This document shows positions 48,939-57,124 of a DNA stretch of 64,000 bases, piece after piece. The translations under genes and the position numbers were made by a program. This DNA is from Paraburkholderia sp. NMBU_R16. GTDB taxonomy: Bacteria > Pseudomonadota > Gammaproteobacteria > Burkholderiales > Burkholderiaceae. Within the stretch, counting starts at the first letter, position 1, and every line of letters begins with the position of its first letter. The stretch spans positions 25,686-89,685 of the forward strand of contig NZ_JAAAYE010000024.1 of NCBI RefSeq assembly GCF_013282575.1, in the 5' to 3' direction. Below the pieces are notes generated by a model, which did not search any database, had not been told where the DNA came from, and worked only from the letters and a program-made list of their open reading frames with translations.

Positions 48939-50675
48939 ATGTCAAGCAATGATGCCGTACCCGAGAACGGGGCGCTGATTGCGCCGAGAAACGGTGTTTC
49001 CTATGTGCGAGGGGCGAGCGACGCGCCGTTGTCGGACGCGACGATCGGCGAGTTCCTTGGAGCTACCGTCGCACGGTTCCCCGATCGTCTCGCCGTGGTA
49101 TTTCGCGAGCAGGGCATCCGTTGGACCTGGCGCGAATTCTCCGACGAAGTCGATGTGCTCGCCGCGGGGCTGCTGGCGTGCGGCATCGCGGCCGGTGATC
49201 GCGTTGGCATATGGTCGCCGAATCGCGTCGAATGGCTCATGACGCAATTCGCGACGGCGCGCATCGGCGCGATCCTCGTCAACATCAATCCGGCCTATCG
49301 ATTGACGGAGCTCGAATATGCGCTGAATAAGTCGGGATGCACGGCAATCGTGGCGGCCGAGCGTTTCAAGACGTCGATGTACCTGGACATGCTCCGCACG
49401 CTGGCGCCGGAGTTGGAGAAGTCCGAGCCCGGCGAGTTGCACGCCGCACGCTTGCCGCAGCTACGCACGGTCGTGCGGATGGGCGATACGCCGACCCCCG
49501 GCATGTTGACTTTCTGCGAGCTGATCGAAAAAGGCCGCGTCTCGCTCGATCCGGCCGCGCTCGATGCCCGCGCGGCGCCGCTTTCCGCGGGCGACGCGAT
49601 CAACATCCAGTTCACGAGCGGCACCACCGGCCACCCCAAGGGTGCGACGCTCTCGCACCGCAATGTGGTCAATAACGCGCGGTACATCGCCCGCGCGATG
49701 CGGTTGACCGAGAACGATTCACTTTGCATTCCCGTGCCGCTTTATCACTGCTTCGGCATGGTGCTTGCGGTGCTGGCGTGCGTTTCGGCGGGCGCCACCA
49801 TGGTATTTCCGGCCGAGGCGTTCGATCCCGGCGCCACGCTCGCGGCTGTCTCGGAGGAGCGCTGCACCGCGCTGCATGGCGTACCGACCATGTTCATCGC
49901 CGAGCTCGATCACCCCGACTTCGACCGGTTCGATTTGACTGCGCTGCGTACGGGGATCATGGCCGGTTCCCCGTGTCCGATCGAGACGATGAAGCGTGTC
50001 GTGGCACGGATGCACCTGTCCGAAATCACGATCGCCTACGGCATGACCGAGACGAGCCCGGTCTCGTTCCAGAGCGCGACGACGGACCCGCTCGACAAGC
50101 GGACATCGACGGTGGGTCGCATCCAGCCGCATCTCGAGGCGAAGGTGGTCGATGCCGAGGGGCGGACGGTTCCGGTTGGCGCGATCGGCGAGCTTTGGAC
50201 GCGCGGCTACTCCGTCATGCGCGGCTATTGGGACGACGATGCCCGCACACGCGAGGCGATTCAGGACGGCTGGATGCGCACCGGCGACTTGGCGACGATC
50301 GATGCCGAGGGCTATTGCAATATCGTCGGACGCCTGAAAGACATGCTGATTCGCGGCGGCGAGAACATCTATCCGCGCGAGATCGAGGAGTTCCTGTTCC
50401 AGCACCCGAAGATTCAGAGCGTACAGGTCTTCGGCGTACCGGACGCGAAGTATGGGGAGGAGGTTTGCGCCTGGGTCGTGTTGCGTCCCGGCGAGCAGAT
50501 GACCGAGGACGAATTGCGCGAGTACTGCCAGGGCCGGATCGCGCACTACAAAGTGCCGCGCTACGTACGCTTTGTCGACGAAATGCCGATGACCGTGACA
50601 GGCAAGGTGCAGAAGTTCGTCATGCGTGAGCGCATGGTCGAGGAACTCGGGCTCGCCTTGCCGAAGACCTGCTGA
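48939..50675 (+). CDS. AMP-forming acyl-CoA ligase
   Basis: ANL-superfamily ligase of 578 aa that activates a carboxylic acid to its acyl-AMP and then the CoA thioester. Motifs: P-loop [16 protein letters not shown]5 [11 protein letters not shown]7 [10 protein letters not shown], hinge [21 protein letters not shown] and the catalytic Lys in [12 protein letters not shown]. Medium- or long-chain fatty acid or aryl acid substrates are all possible. Start at ATG 48939. No operon partner in the window. Confidence 0.88.
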   Translation: MSSNDAVPENGALIAPRNGVSYVRGASDAPLSDATIGEFLGATVARFPDRLAVVFREQGIRWTWREFSDEVDVLAAGLLACGIAAGDRVGIWSPNRVEWLMTQFATARIGAILVNINPAYRLTELEYALNKSGCTAIVAAERFKTSMYLDMLRTLAPELEKSEPGELHAARLPQLRTVVRMGDTPTPGMLTFCELIEKGRVSLDPAALDARAAPLSAGDAINIQFTSGTTGHPKGATLSHRNVVNNARYIARAMRLTENDSLCIPVPLYHCFGMVLAVLACVSAGATMVFPAEAFDPGATLAAVSEERCTALHGVPTMFIAELDHPDFDRFDLTALRTGIMAGSPCPIETMKRVVARMHLSEITIAYGMTETSPVSFQSATTDPLDKRTSTVGRIQPHLEAKVVDAEGRTVPVGAIGELWTRGYSVMRGYWDDDARTREAIQDGWMRTGDLATIDAEGYCNIVGRLKDMLIRGGENIYPREIEEFLFQHPKIQSVQVFGVPDAKYGEEVCAWVVLRPGEQMTEDELREYCQGRIAHYKVPRYVRFVDEMPMTVTGKVQKFVMRERMVEELGLALPKTC

Positions 50676-50704
50676 TGGCAGGCGGCGCAGCGAACCCGTC
50701 GGGC

Positions 50705-50731
50705 AAAAAAAAAGCGGGCCAGCGGCCCGCT
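50705..50731 (-). terminator. Minus-strand rho-independent terminator
   Basis: Stem AGCGGGCC (50713-50720) / GGCCCGCT (50724-50731). In minus-strand sense it is followed by nine T (complement of the A-run 50705-50713). It is a poor terminator for the plus-strand ligase gene, which is followed only by AAAAA. Confidence 0.8.
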
Positions 50732-50856
50732 AAAAACCACACGCTACGGGGTTAGCGCGAGGAGACCAATGAAGGAACCAATGAGGCGCTATGTATTGCG
50801 CCTCAACGATTCCAGCAAAGATGTACCCAAAAGGATTCGATCTGTCTGATCGGTTT
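50705..50856 (-). ncRNA. Candidate small RNA, about 150 nt
   Basis: Defined by the minus-strand promoter at 50863-50891 and the terminator at 50705-50731. The RNA would contain a 7-bp hairpin GAGGCGC/GCGCCTC (50783-50804) plus the terminator stem. It has no convincing ATG-initiated reading frame with a ribosome site. It matches no family I recognise. Confidence 0.5.
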
Positions 50857-50862
50857 TCGGCA

Positions 50863-50891
50863 TCATTATTGCACGAAGACAGAAAGTGCAA
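50863..50891 (-). promoter_or_regulatory. Sigma-70 promoter of the candidate sRNA
   Basis: Minus strand: TTGCAC (complement of 50886-50891), 17-nt spacer, TAATGA (complement of 50863-50868). The spacer ends in GTGCAA, forming an inverted repeat with the -35, a possible operator. Upstream, near 50963-50990, the direct repeats GTAACA and GTAACC resemble OmpR-type sites. Confidence 0.55.
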
Positions 50892-51500
50892 ATGTTGGGA
50901 CGTCGAAACACATCTGTGTTGAAACCGTTGAGGGGCATTGTGGGCGAATTGACCGAGCGACGCGGTAACAAAGTGTTTCAGGATGTAACCTAGGCGGGGC
51001 AAGGCGCAGCGGGACTTTTTGCCGAAGTCTGCGCAAATTGGGTCATTATTTCCGACTGGCGAGAGCGTTGGTATCGATTACAGAATTGCGCGGCAATTGC
51101 AGGTGTGAGTCAATTACCGGATATTCCATTTCATGCAAACCAGCATAAAGATTATCAGCAAAATTTAGCTCGAAATGCTAAATCGCCATTTTAGAGCGAT
51201 GTGCGAGCGGGACGTGTCGCGCGTTGCTTTTTTCTTTACGGCTCGCGAGACGATGAAGGAGCCATCGGTATTGCGACGCAGGTCGACGCGCAAACTCTGG
51301 GGTGGGACCGTCCTGGCGCCGGCGTCGTCCGAGCGACTCGGTGGCCGACCACATTCAATTGCGCGGCTGCCGAAATGGTCAAGATCGAGCGCGTGCGCCT
51401 GCTTGGCGCCACCCGCAGCACGACGGCGCCGGCGCCGCGCCTGCGGGGGTAGCGAGGAAACACTGCGCGGCCCGTCTTCACGCTGCTTCGAAGCGCGCGT

Positions 51501-52295
51501 TCATTTCAGCCATTTATCGGAAATGGCCTGAAACTCGCCCGTTGCGCGGGCAAGATGCAGCCATTGGTCGACATATTGCTGAAACGCGACATCGCCGCGC
51601 GGGACCATGTAGGCCTTCTCCCCGTATTGAAACGGCTTGTCGGGATGGATCGAGCACAGTCCCGGATTCAACTTTTGCTGCAGCAGCGTTTCCGATGCGT
51701 CGGTCACCATGACATCCGCCTTGCCAGCCAGGATCTGCTTGAAGATCGTCACGTTGTCCGGGTAGACCGTGACATTCGCATGCGGGAAATACTGCTTGGC
51801 GAAACGCTCGTTCGTGCCACCCGGATTGACGATCACACGCGTGGACGATTGGTCGATCTGAGCGACCGTCTGGTATTTGTCCGCGTCGGCGCAGCGCGCG
51901 ATCGGCGCCTTTCCGTCGATCATGTACGGTTCCGTGAAAAACACATGCTTCTGGCGCTCGAGCGTCGTCGAAACGCCCCCGACGGCGATATCGCATTTTG
52001 CGATGAAGTCCTTCATCAGATTCGACCACGTCGTCTTCACGAACTCGGCCTTCGCGCCGAGCGACTTCGCGAGCGATTCGGCCATATCGATGTCGATTCC
52101 TTCGAAGGTGCCGTCGGACTTCAGGAACGAATAGGGTTTGTAGTCGCCGGTCGTGCACACACGCAGCGTGGTGCGCGCGGCGATCGTATCGAGGCGCGAT
52201 GCCTGCGGCGAACCTGCGGGGTCCGCCGGCGTGTCGGCTAGCGCGGCGCCCGAGCAGGCAAGGCTGAGCAGGCAGGCAAGGGTGGCTTTTCTCAT
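51501..52295 (-). CDS. pheC: Cyclohexadienyl (arogenate/prephenate) dehydratase, PheC-like
   Basis: Periplasmic enzyme related to amino-acid binding proteins that dehydrates prephenate or arogenate to phenylpyruvate or phenylalanine. The 264-aa precursor has a signal peptide (MRKATLACLLSLACSGAALA). The match to Pseudomonas PheC is strong in TTGDYKPYSF, IVNPGGTNERFAKQ, PDNVTIFKQILAGKAD and YVDQWLHLARATG, and the catalytic-type Glu after TDAS is kept. Start at ATG 52295, not the longer open frame. An ordinary amino-acid binding protein is the main alternative. Divergent from hemE. Confidence 0.82.
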   Translation of the reverse strand: MRKATLACLLSLACSGAALADTPADPAGSPQASRLDTIAARTTLRVCTTGDYKPYSFLKSDGTFEGIDIDMAESLAKSLGAKAEFVKTTWSNLMKDFIAKCDIAVGGVSTTLERQKHVFFTEPYMIDGKAPIARCADADKYQTVAQIDQSSTRVIVNPGGTNERFAKQYFPHANVTVYPDNVTIFKQILAGKADVMVTDASETLLQQKLNPGLCSIHPDKPFQYGEKAYMVPRGDVAFQQYVDQWLHLARATGEFQAISDKWLK

Positions 52296-52439
52296 CGTGG
52301 TCTCCGATTGGACGTTTGCCCGCGATGGTAGCAGCATCAAAACTCTGCCTGCGCGCTTTTGTCGCGAGCGCGCCGGCCGCCCGCTCGCGTCCGGTAAAAT
52401 GGGCGCTTTTCCAGCCCCGCGCCGCCTCGCAGACCCAAC

Positions 52440-53537
52440 GTGCCCTCGACCCTGATCAACGACACCTTCTTGCGCGCGCTGCTGCGCGAGCCGACGGAGT
52501 ACACGCCCATCTGGCTGATGCGCCAGGCCGGCCGTTATCTGCCCGAGTACAACGCCACGCGCGAGCGGGCTGGCAGCTTCCTCGGTCTCGCCAAAAACCC
52601 CGACTACGCGACCGAGGTCACGCTGCAACCGCTCGAACGCTACCCGCTCGATGCGGCGATCCTCTTTTCCGACATCCTGACGGTCCCGGACGCGATGGGG
52701 CTCGGTCTGTCGTTCGCGGCGGGCGAGGGACCGCGTTTTGCGCGTCCGGTGCGCGACGAGGCCGATGTCGCGCGCCTGACCGTTCCCGACATCGAAGCGA
52801 CGCTCGGCTACGTGACCGATGCGGTGCGCGAAATCCGTCGTGCGTTGACCGACGCGCAAGGGCGCCAGCGCGTGCCGCTGATCGGGTTTTCCGGCAGCCC
52901 CTGGACGCTCGCCTGCTATATGGTCGAAGGCGCCGGCTCGGACGACTTCCGGACAGTGAAGTCGATGCTCTACAGCCGCCCCGATCTCATGCATCGGATC
53001 CTCGAAATCAACGCGCAGGCCGTAGCCGCCTACCTGAACGCTCAGATCGAGGCGGGTGCGCAGGCGGTCATGATTTTCGATACCTGGGGCGGTGCGCTCG
53101 CCGACGGCGTGTTTCAGCGTTTTTCGCTCCATTACACCGGCGAAGTCGTGCGTCGGTTGAGGCGTGAACACGACGGTGCGCGCGTGCCGGTCATTACGTT
53201 CACGAAAGGCGGCGGCCAGTGGCTCGAAGAGATCGCCGATGTCGGCGTCGATGCCATCGGGCTGGACTGGACGACTGATCTCTCTCGCGCGCGCGCGCGC
53301 CTCGGCGATCGCGTGGCGCTGCAAGGCAACCTCGATCCCTCCGTGCTGTTCGCCCCTCCCGCGACGATTCGCGCCGAGGCGCGAGCCGTGCTCGAGCGCT
53401 TCGGCCCGCACCCCGGCCACGTGTTCAATCTGGGGCATGGCATCTCGCAGTTCACCCCGCCCGAACACGTCGCCGAACTCGTGGACGAAGTGCATCGAGC
53501 AAGCCGCGCCCTGCACGCGCAGTCCCCTGCCACATAA
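52440..53537 (+). CDS. hemE: Uroporphyrinogen decarboxylase
   Basis: Haem pathway enzyme that converts uroporphyrinogen III to coproporphyrinogen III. The 365-aa protein has [15 protein letters not shown] (substrate-binding Arg motif), [15 protein letters not shown] with the catalytic Asp, [16 protein letters not shown] and [10 protein letters not shown]. It starts with GTG at 52440. Confidence 0.97.
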   Translation: MPSTLINDTFLRALLREPTEYTPIWLMRQAGRYLPEYNATRERAGSFLGLAKNPDYATEVTLQPLERYPLDAAILFSDILTVPDAMGLGLSFAAGEGPRFARPVRDEADVARLTVPDIEATLGYVTDAVREIRRALTDAQGRQRVPLIGFSGSPWTLACYMVEGAGSDDFRTVKSMLYSRPDLMHRILEINAQAVAAYLNAQIEAGAQAVMIFDTWGGALADGVFQRFSLHYTGEVVRRLRREHDGARVPVITFTKGGGQWLEEIADVGVDAIGLDWTTDLSRARARLGDRVALQGNLDPSVLFAPPATIRAEARAVLERFGPHPGHVFNLGHGISQFTPPEHVAELVDEVHRASRALHAQSPAT

Positions 53538-53977
53538 GCATGTCGTTTTTATTGCGACGCAGCGAACTGGGCTCTCGCTCTAAGGACTGCGTTGGGCCGA
53601 AAACGGCGCCGACCGGCGGTTTCCAAGTTGTCAAGACTTGACTTATACACATTCTTCTCGTTGCGGCGCGGTAGAGCGAAAGCGAGTTGACTCGATCCTG
53701 CAAACGTTGTAGCGAACCCCCTGCGGCCTTGTTCGACAAGGGTTTCCGGGCGGTACGAAATATGTGCGGTCGCCCACGGAAGGCCGTCGCCGCGCCATTT
53801 GACGGCCTACGCCCGGGCACTTTTCAACAAAGTTATCCACAGGGGCGCGGCGAGTGTGGCAATCCTCAGCAAGATCCTCGACTTAGCGGCGAATGTAATG
53901 TTTTACTTTAAGTTCGATTCGGCAGCATGCCGGGCGCAGCGAGCTGGCCGCTACATGATCTCGCGGGCCTTTGCCGC
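53538..53977. other. hemE-priA intergenic region with DnaA boxes
   Basis: A 440-bp gap containing TTATACACA at 53643-53651 (one mismatch) and a perfect DnaA box TTATCCACA at 53833-53841, 137 bp before the priA ATG. No clear terminator for hemE and no extra gene. The boxes suggest DnaA control of priA transcription. Confidence 0.6.
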
Positions 53978-56257
53978 ATGACGCAACTCATCGCCCGGAT
54001 CGCACTCGATCATCCCGTGCCGACCTTGTTCGACTATCGGTGTGAGTCCTCACTCGCGCCGCAAGCTGGCATGCTCGCGGCAGTGCCGTTCGGCAGACGC
54101 GAGATAGTGGGGTTGATCTGCGAAGTTGGGACGGCGACGGATGTGCCGCCCGAACGGCTGCGCGACGTCCGCCTGGTGTGCGCCGGCTGTGCGCCGCTCA
54201 CCGATGAATGGCTGCGCCTCGTGGCGTTTGCCGCGGATTACTACCAGCGTTCGGTGGGCGAGGTTGCGCTACCCGCACTGCCCCAAGCGCTGCGCGATCC
54301 CGCGCGCTGGGAGCGGCTTTTCGCGCCCGGCGTCTCGTTCAGGCTCACGCCGGCCGGACGCCAAGCGTTGCCGACCTCGCTGCCGGCTCGCGCCAACGCG
54401 TTGCGGCGCCTCGCGGGCGCACTGGAGGCCGGGCCACTCGACGCTCGCGAGGCCAAATCGCATTTTTCGAAGGCGCGCGCGACGTTGGATGCGTGGCAGT
54501 CGCAGGGCTGGATCGAGGCGATCGAAACGGCCGCGGACGCTGCCCGTGGTACCGATGCTGCCGATGCCGGAGCCCGGGTGGGCGTGGCTGTGCCGCCTGC
54601 ACAGGCGTGTGCGTCACGGCCCACGCTGACGCCCGAGCAGAGTCAGGCCGTGGAGGCCATCGGTGCGGCCGAAGGCTTTGCGCCGTTCCTGCTGCACGGC
54701 GTGACGGGCAGCGGCAAGACCGAGGTCTATCTGCATGCGCTCGCCGAGCTCTTCGCGCGCCATCCGGATGCGCAGGCGCTCGTGCTCGTTCCCGAGATCA
54801 ACCTCACGCCGCAGTTCGAAGCCGTGTTTCGCGCGCGTTTCGCCGCCCGGCTCGGCGGCGAAGCCATTGTCACGCTGCATAGCGGCATGGCCGATGGCGA
54901 GCGCGCGCGGAGCTGGCTGGCCGCGCATCGTGGCCGCGCGCGTATCGTGCTTGGCACGCGCCTCGCCGTGCTGGCCTCGATGCCGCGGCTTGCGCTCGTC
55001 GTGGTCGACGAAGAGCACGATCCGGCCTACAAGCAACAAGAAGGGCTGCGTTACTCGGCTCGAGATCTCGCCGTGTGGCGCGCCAAACAGCTCGCGATTC
55101 CGGTCGTACTCGGCTCGGCCACGCCGTCGCTCGAAAGCTGGTGGCACGCGCAGCAGGGACATTATCGGCGGCTGACGCTGACGCGCCGGGCCGTGGCCGA
55201 CTCCGCATTGCCGGCCGTACGGATGATCGATCTCGAGGAAGAACGCCGGCGCGGCCGGGCGAGCGTCGAGGGGTTTTCGACGCCGCTCGTCGCCGCACTC
55301 AAGGCGCGCCTGGAACGCGGCGAGCAAAGCCTCGTGTTCCTGAATCGGCGCGGCTACGCTCCGGTGCTCTCGTGCGATGCATGCGGCTGGTTGGCCGGCT
55401 GTCCGCGCTGCAGTGCCTATGTCGTCCTCCATAAACCCGAGCGCGCCTTGCGCTGCCATCATTGTGGCTGGGAGTCGCGGGTTCCGCGCGCTTGCCCGGA
55501 GTGCGGCAATGTCGATATCGCGCCGCTCGGCCGCGGCACGCAGCGTGTGGAGGAAACCCTCGCCACGCTGTTGCCCGGCGCGCGCGTGCTGCGCATCGAC
55601 GCCGACAGCACGCGCCGCAAGGGCAGCGCGCAGGCGCTTTTCTCCGATGTCCATGCCGGCGAGGTCGACGTTCTCGTGGGCACGCAGATGATCGCCAAAG
55701 GGCATGACTTTCAGCGCGTATCGCTCGTCGCCGTGCTCAATGCCGATGCGGCGCTCTTTTCGCACGACTTTCGCGCCGGCGAGCGGCTGTTCGCGCAGCT
55801 CATGCAAGTGAGCGGGCGGGCCGGGCGAGCAGGACTATCGGGAGAAGTGCTGGTTCAAACGCGGTATGCGCGCCATGCGCTCTATCAGGCGCTGGCGCGT
55901 CACGATTACGGCGGTTTCGCCGATTCCACGCTCGGCGAGCGGCGCGAGGCGCACCTGCCGCCTTTTGTCTATCAAGCGCTGCTGCGGGCCGAAGCGCGTA
56001 CGCTCGAGGCGGCGATCGGCTTCCTGAAGGCTGCCGCTGCCGCGCTCGGCGGCATGGAGGCGGCGGAACGTGTGACCGTCTACGATCCCGTGCCGATGAC
56101 GATCGTCAAGGTGGCCAATGTGCATCGGGCTCAGTTGCTCGTCGAAAGCGGTTCGCGCGCGGCATTGCTTGCCACGTTGCGGGGCTGGCAGCCGGCGCTA
56201 CGCTCGCTCAAAGGCGTACTGCGCTGGGCGCTGGAAGTCGATCCCGTCGATATCTGA
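53978..56257 (+). CDS. priA: Primosomal replication restart helicase PriA
   Basis: 3'-5' DNA helicase that reloads the replisome at stalled forks. The 759-aa protein has an N-terminal DNA-binding domain (TQLIARIALDHPVPTLFDY), Walker A GVTGSGKTEVYL near residue 238, the DEEHD box, and two zinc clusters in CDACGWLAGCPRC and CHHCGWESRVPRACPECG. These are followed by motif V/VI residues QVSGRAGRAGLSGEV. Start at ATG 53978. DnaA boxes lie upstream. Confidence 0.96.
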   Translation: MTQLIARIALDHPVPTLFDYRCESSLAPQAGMLAAVPFGRREIVGLICEVGTATDVPPERLRDVRLVCAGCAPLTDEWLRLVAFAADYYQRSVGEVALPALPQALRDPARWERLFAPGVSFRLTPAGRQALPTSLPARANALRRLAGALEAGPLDAREAKSHFSKARATLDAWQSQGWIEAIETAADAARGTDAADAGARVGVAVPPAQACASRPTLTPEQSQAVEAIGAAEGFAPFLLHGVTGSGKTEVYLHALAELFARHPDAQALVLVPEINLTPQFEAVFRARFAARLGGEAIVTLHSGMADGERARSWLAAHRGRARIVLGTRLAVLASMPRLALVVVDEEHDPAYKQQEGLRYSARDLAVWRAKQLAIPVVLGSATPSLESWWHAQQGHYRRLTLTRRAVADSALPAVRMIDLEEERRRGRASVEGFSTPLVAALKARLERGEQSLVFLNRRGYAPVLSCDACGWLAGCPRCSAYVVLHKPERALRCHHCGWESRVPRACPECGNVDIAPLGRGTQRVEETLATLLPGARVLRIDADSTRRKGSAQALFSDVHAGEVDVLVGTQMIAKGHDFQRVSLVAVLNADAALFSHDFRAGERLFAQLMQVSGRAGRAGLSGEVLVQTRYARHALYQALARHDYGGFADSTLGERREAHLPPFVYQALLRAEARTLEAAIGFLKAAAAALGGMEAAERVTVYDPVPMTIVKVANVHRAQLLVESGSRAALLATLRGWQPALRSLKGVLRWALEVDPVDI

Positions 56258-56640
56258 CGCGCGCGGACGCAGCGCCCGCCTAGCGCAATCGGCTGCGAGC
56301 CGAACGCGCGCGGGCGCGCACATCGATCGCGTAGCCGGGCTTCGCGGTCGCACGCGCGATCGTTCTGCCTCGAGCGGGGGCGGCCTGGCGCCGCTTGAGC
56401 GGTTGCCGGTATCTGGCCGATGAGCGGCATTCATGTGAGCAAAGCATGACAAAATCTCGCGTTGTTCGTCCCGGGGGCTGCGCATTGCGGGTGCCGCGTT
56501 TGTCGGCCGCACTCGGCCGCACTCGACCGTTCTCGGCCGTTCTCGGCCGTTCTCGGCCATCGGCCGGCGGCTCGCTTGGCCTGCTGCATGCCCGGTTGCC
56601 CGGGTCGCGACGGGCATGCTGCGCTTCGATAGGGTTGTCG
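56258..56640. other. Intergenic region with decamer repeats
   Basis: 383 bp between priA and the convergent small membrane protein gene. It is GC-rich and holds a six-unit 10-bp tandem repeat (next entry). No gene or clear terminator was recognised. Confidence 0.5.
56501..56560. repeat. Tandem 10-bp repeat, six units
   Basis: Six consecutive decamers from 56501: TGTCGGCCGC, ACTCGGCCGC, ACTCGACCGT, TCTCGGCCGT (twice) and TCTCGGCCAT. The shared core is TCGGCCG. It is non-coding, between convergent genes. Confidence 0.85.
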
Positions 56641-56835
56641 TCAGATCCGTTGGGCGTCCTGTCGCGCCTCGCCTTCGCGTTGTGCCTGCTGCGCTTGCTC
56701 GGCGGCGAGCCGCGCGGTACGCACGCGGGCGATGGCCATCGCGCGATTCATCGCGGGCGAGGCACCTCGAACGAAAAGCGTCAGGCAGAAGACGGTCATG
56801 ATCCAGATGCTGCCGAGTACGATCCACTTTTCCAT
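56641..56835 (-). CDS. Small single-pass membrane protein
   Basis: 64-aa protein: MEKW, one hydrophobic helix (IVLGSIWIMTVFCLTLFV, residues 5-22), then a basic, Ala/Gln-rich cytoplasmic tail likely to be helical. A strong ribosome site GGGGAGG sits 4 nt before ATG 56835, which is why the shorter start was chosen and the gene is believed real. Family not recognised; converges with priA and diverges from putA. Confidence 0.6.
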   Translation of the reverse strand: MEKWIVLGSIWIMTVFCLTLFVRGASPAMNRAMAIARVRTARLAAEQAQQAQREGEARQDAQRI

Positions 56836-57020
56836 TGCGCCTCCCCTTCCTGTCCGTTGCCCGCGCCCTGCCCGGGCGCTCACCTGTGTTTACGGCAGCC
56901 TCGAACGCTTCCGGAGGGCGCTGGTAACGATTTCGGCTCAGGGAAAACACTGAGCGCCGGAGTCGCGCCGCAGCCGGGCGCCGTTTCTGCTGAAACCCTT
57001 GCCTGGTAAGGGACAGCTCT

Positions 57021-57053
57021 AGGTGCAACCCTATCGTCAATTCGGTTGCACCT
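57021..57053. promoter_or_regulatory. Inverted-repeat operator upstream of putA
   Basis: Perfect 10-bp repeat AGGTGCAACC (57021-57030) / GGTTGCACCT (57044-57053), 13 nt apart. Each arm contains the GTTGCA core bound by the ribbon-helix-helix domain of E. coli PutA. It ends 71 bp before the putA ATG and is probably the autorepression site. The TTTTTATT after it also makes it a terminator-like hairpin. Confidence 0.65.
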
Positions 57054-57124
57054 TTTTATTGGGAGGCGTACGATTCGGCCAACTTTTGATCATTGGCCGG
57101 CATCTGGCTGGCAAGCGAAGAATC

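Larger units (their letters stand above)
50676..51500. other. Long intergenic region with predicted sRNA; rest without recognised gene
   Basis: 825 bp between acyl-CoA ligase and pheC. The left part holds a minus-strand promoter and terminator (separate entries). From about 51040 to 51190 the DNA is A/T-rich and contains the inverted repeat ATTTAGC (51163-51169) / GCTAAAT (51177-51183). Open frames between 51175 and 51500 look Arg/Ser-biased in the manner of GC-rich shadow frames and are not called. Confidence 0.5.

Noticed and set aside
50769..50849. 26-codon plus-strand frame with GGAG upstream
   Set aside because: Too short, and antisense to the predicted sRNA; no independent support.
50730..51002. 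90-codon minus-strand frame starting with TTG
   Set aside because: No ribosome site, atypical composition, and the internal promoter would start inside it; an sRNA fits better.
51175..51531. 118-codon plus-strand open frame
   Set aside because: Arg/Ser-biased composition, no ribosome site, overlaps the end of pheC on the other strand.
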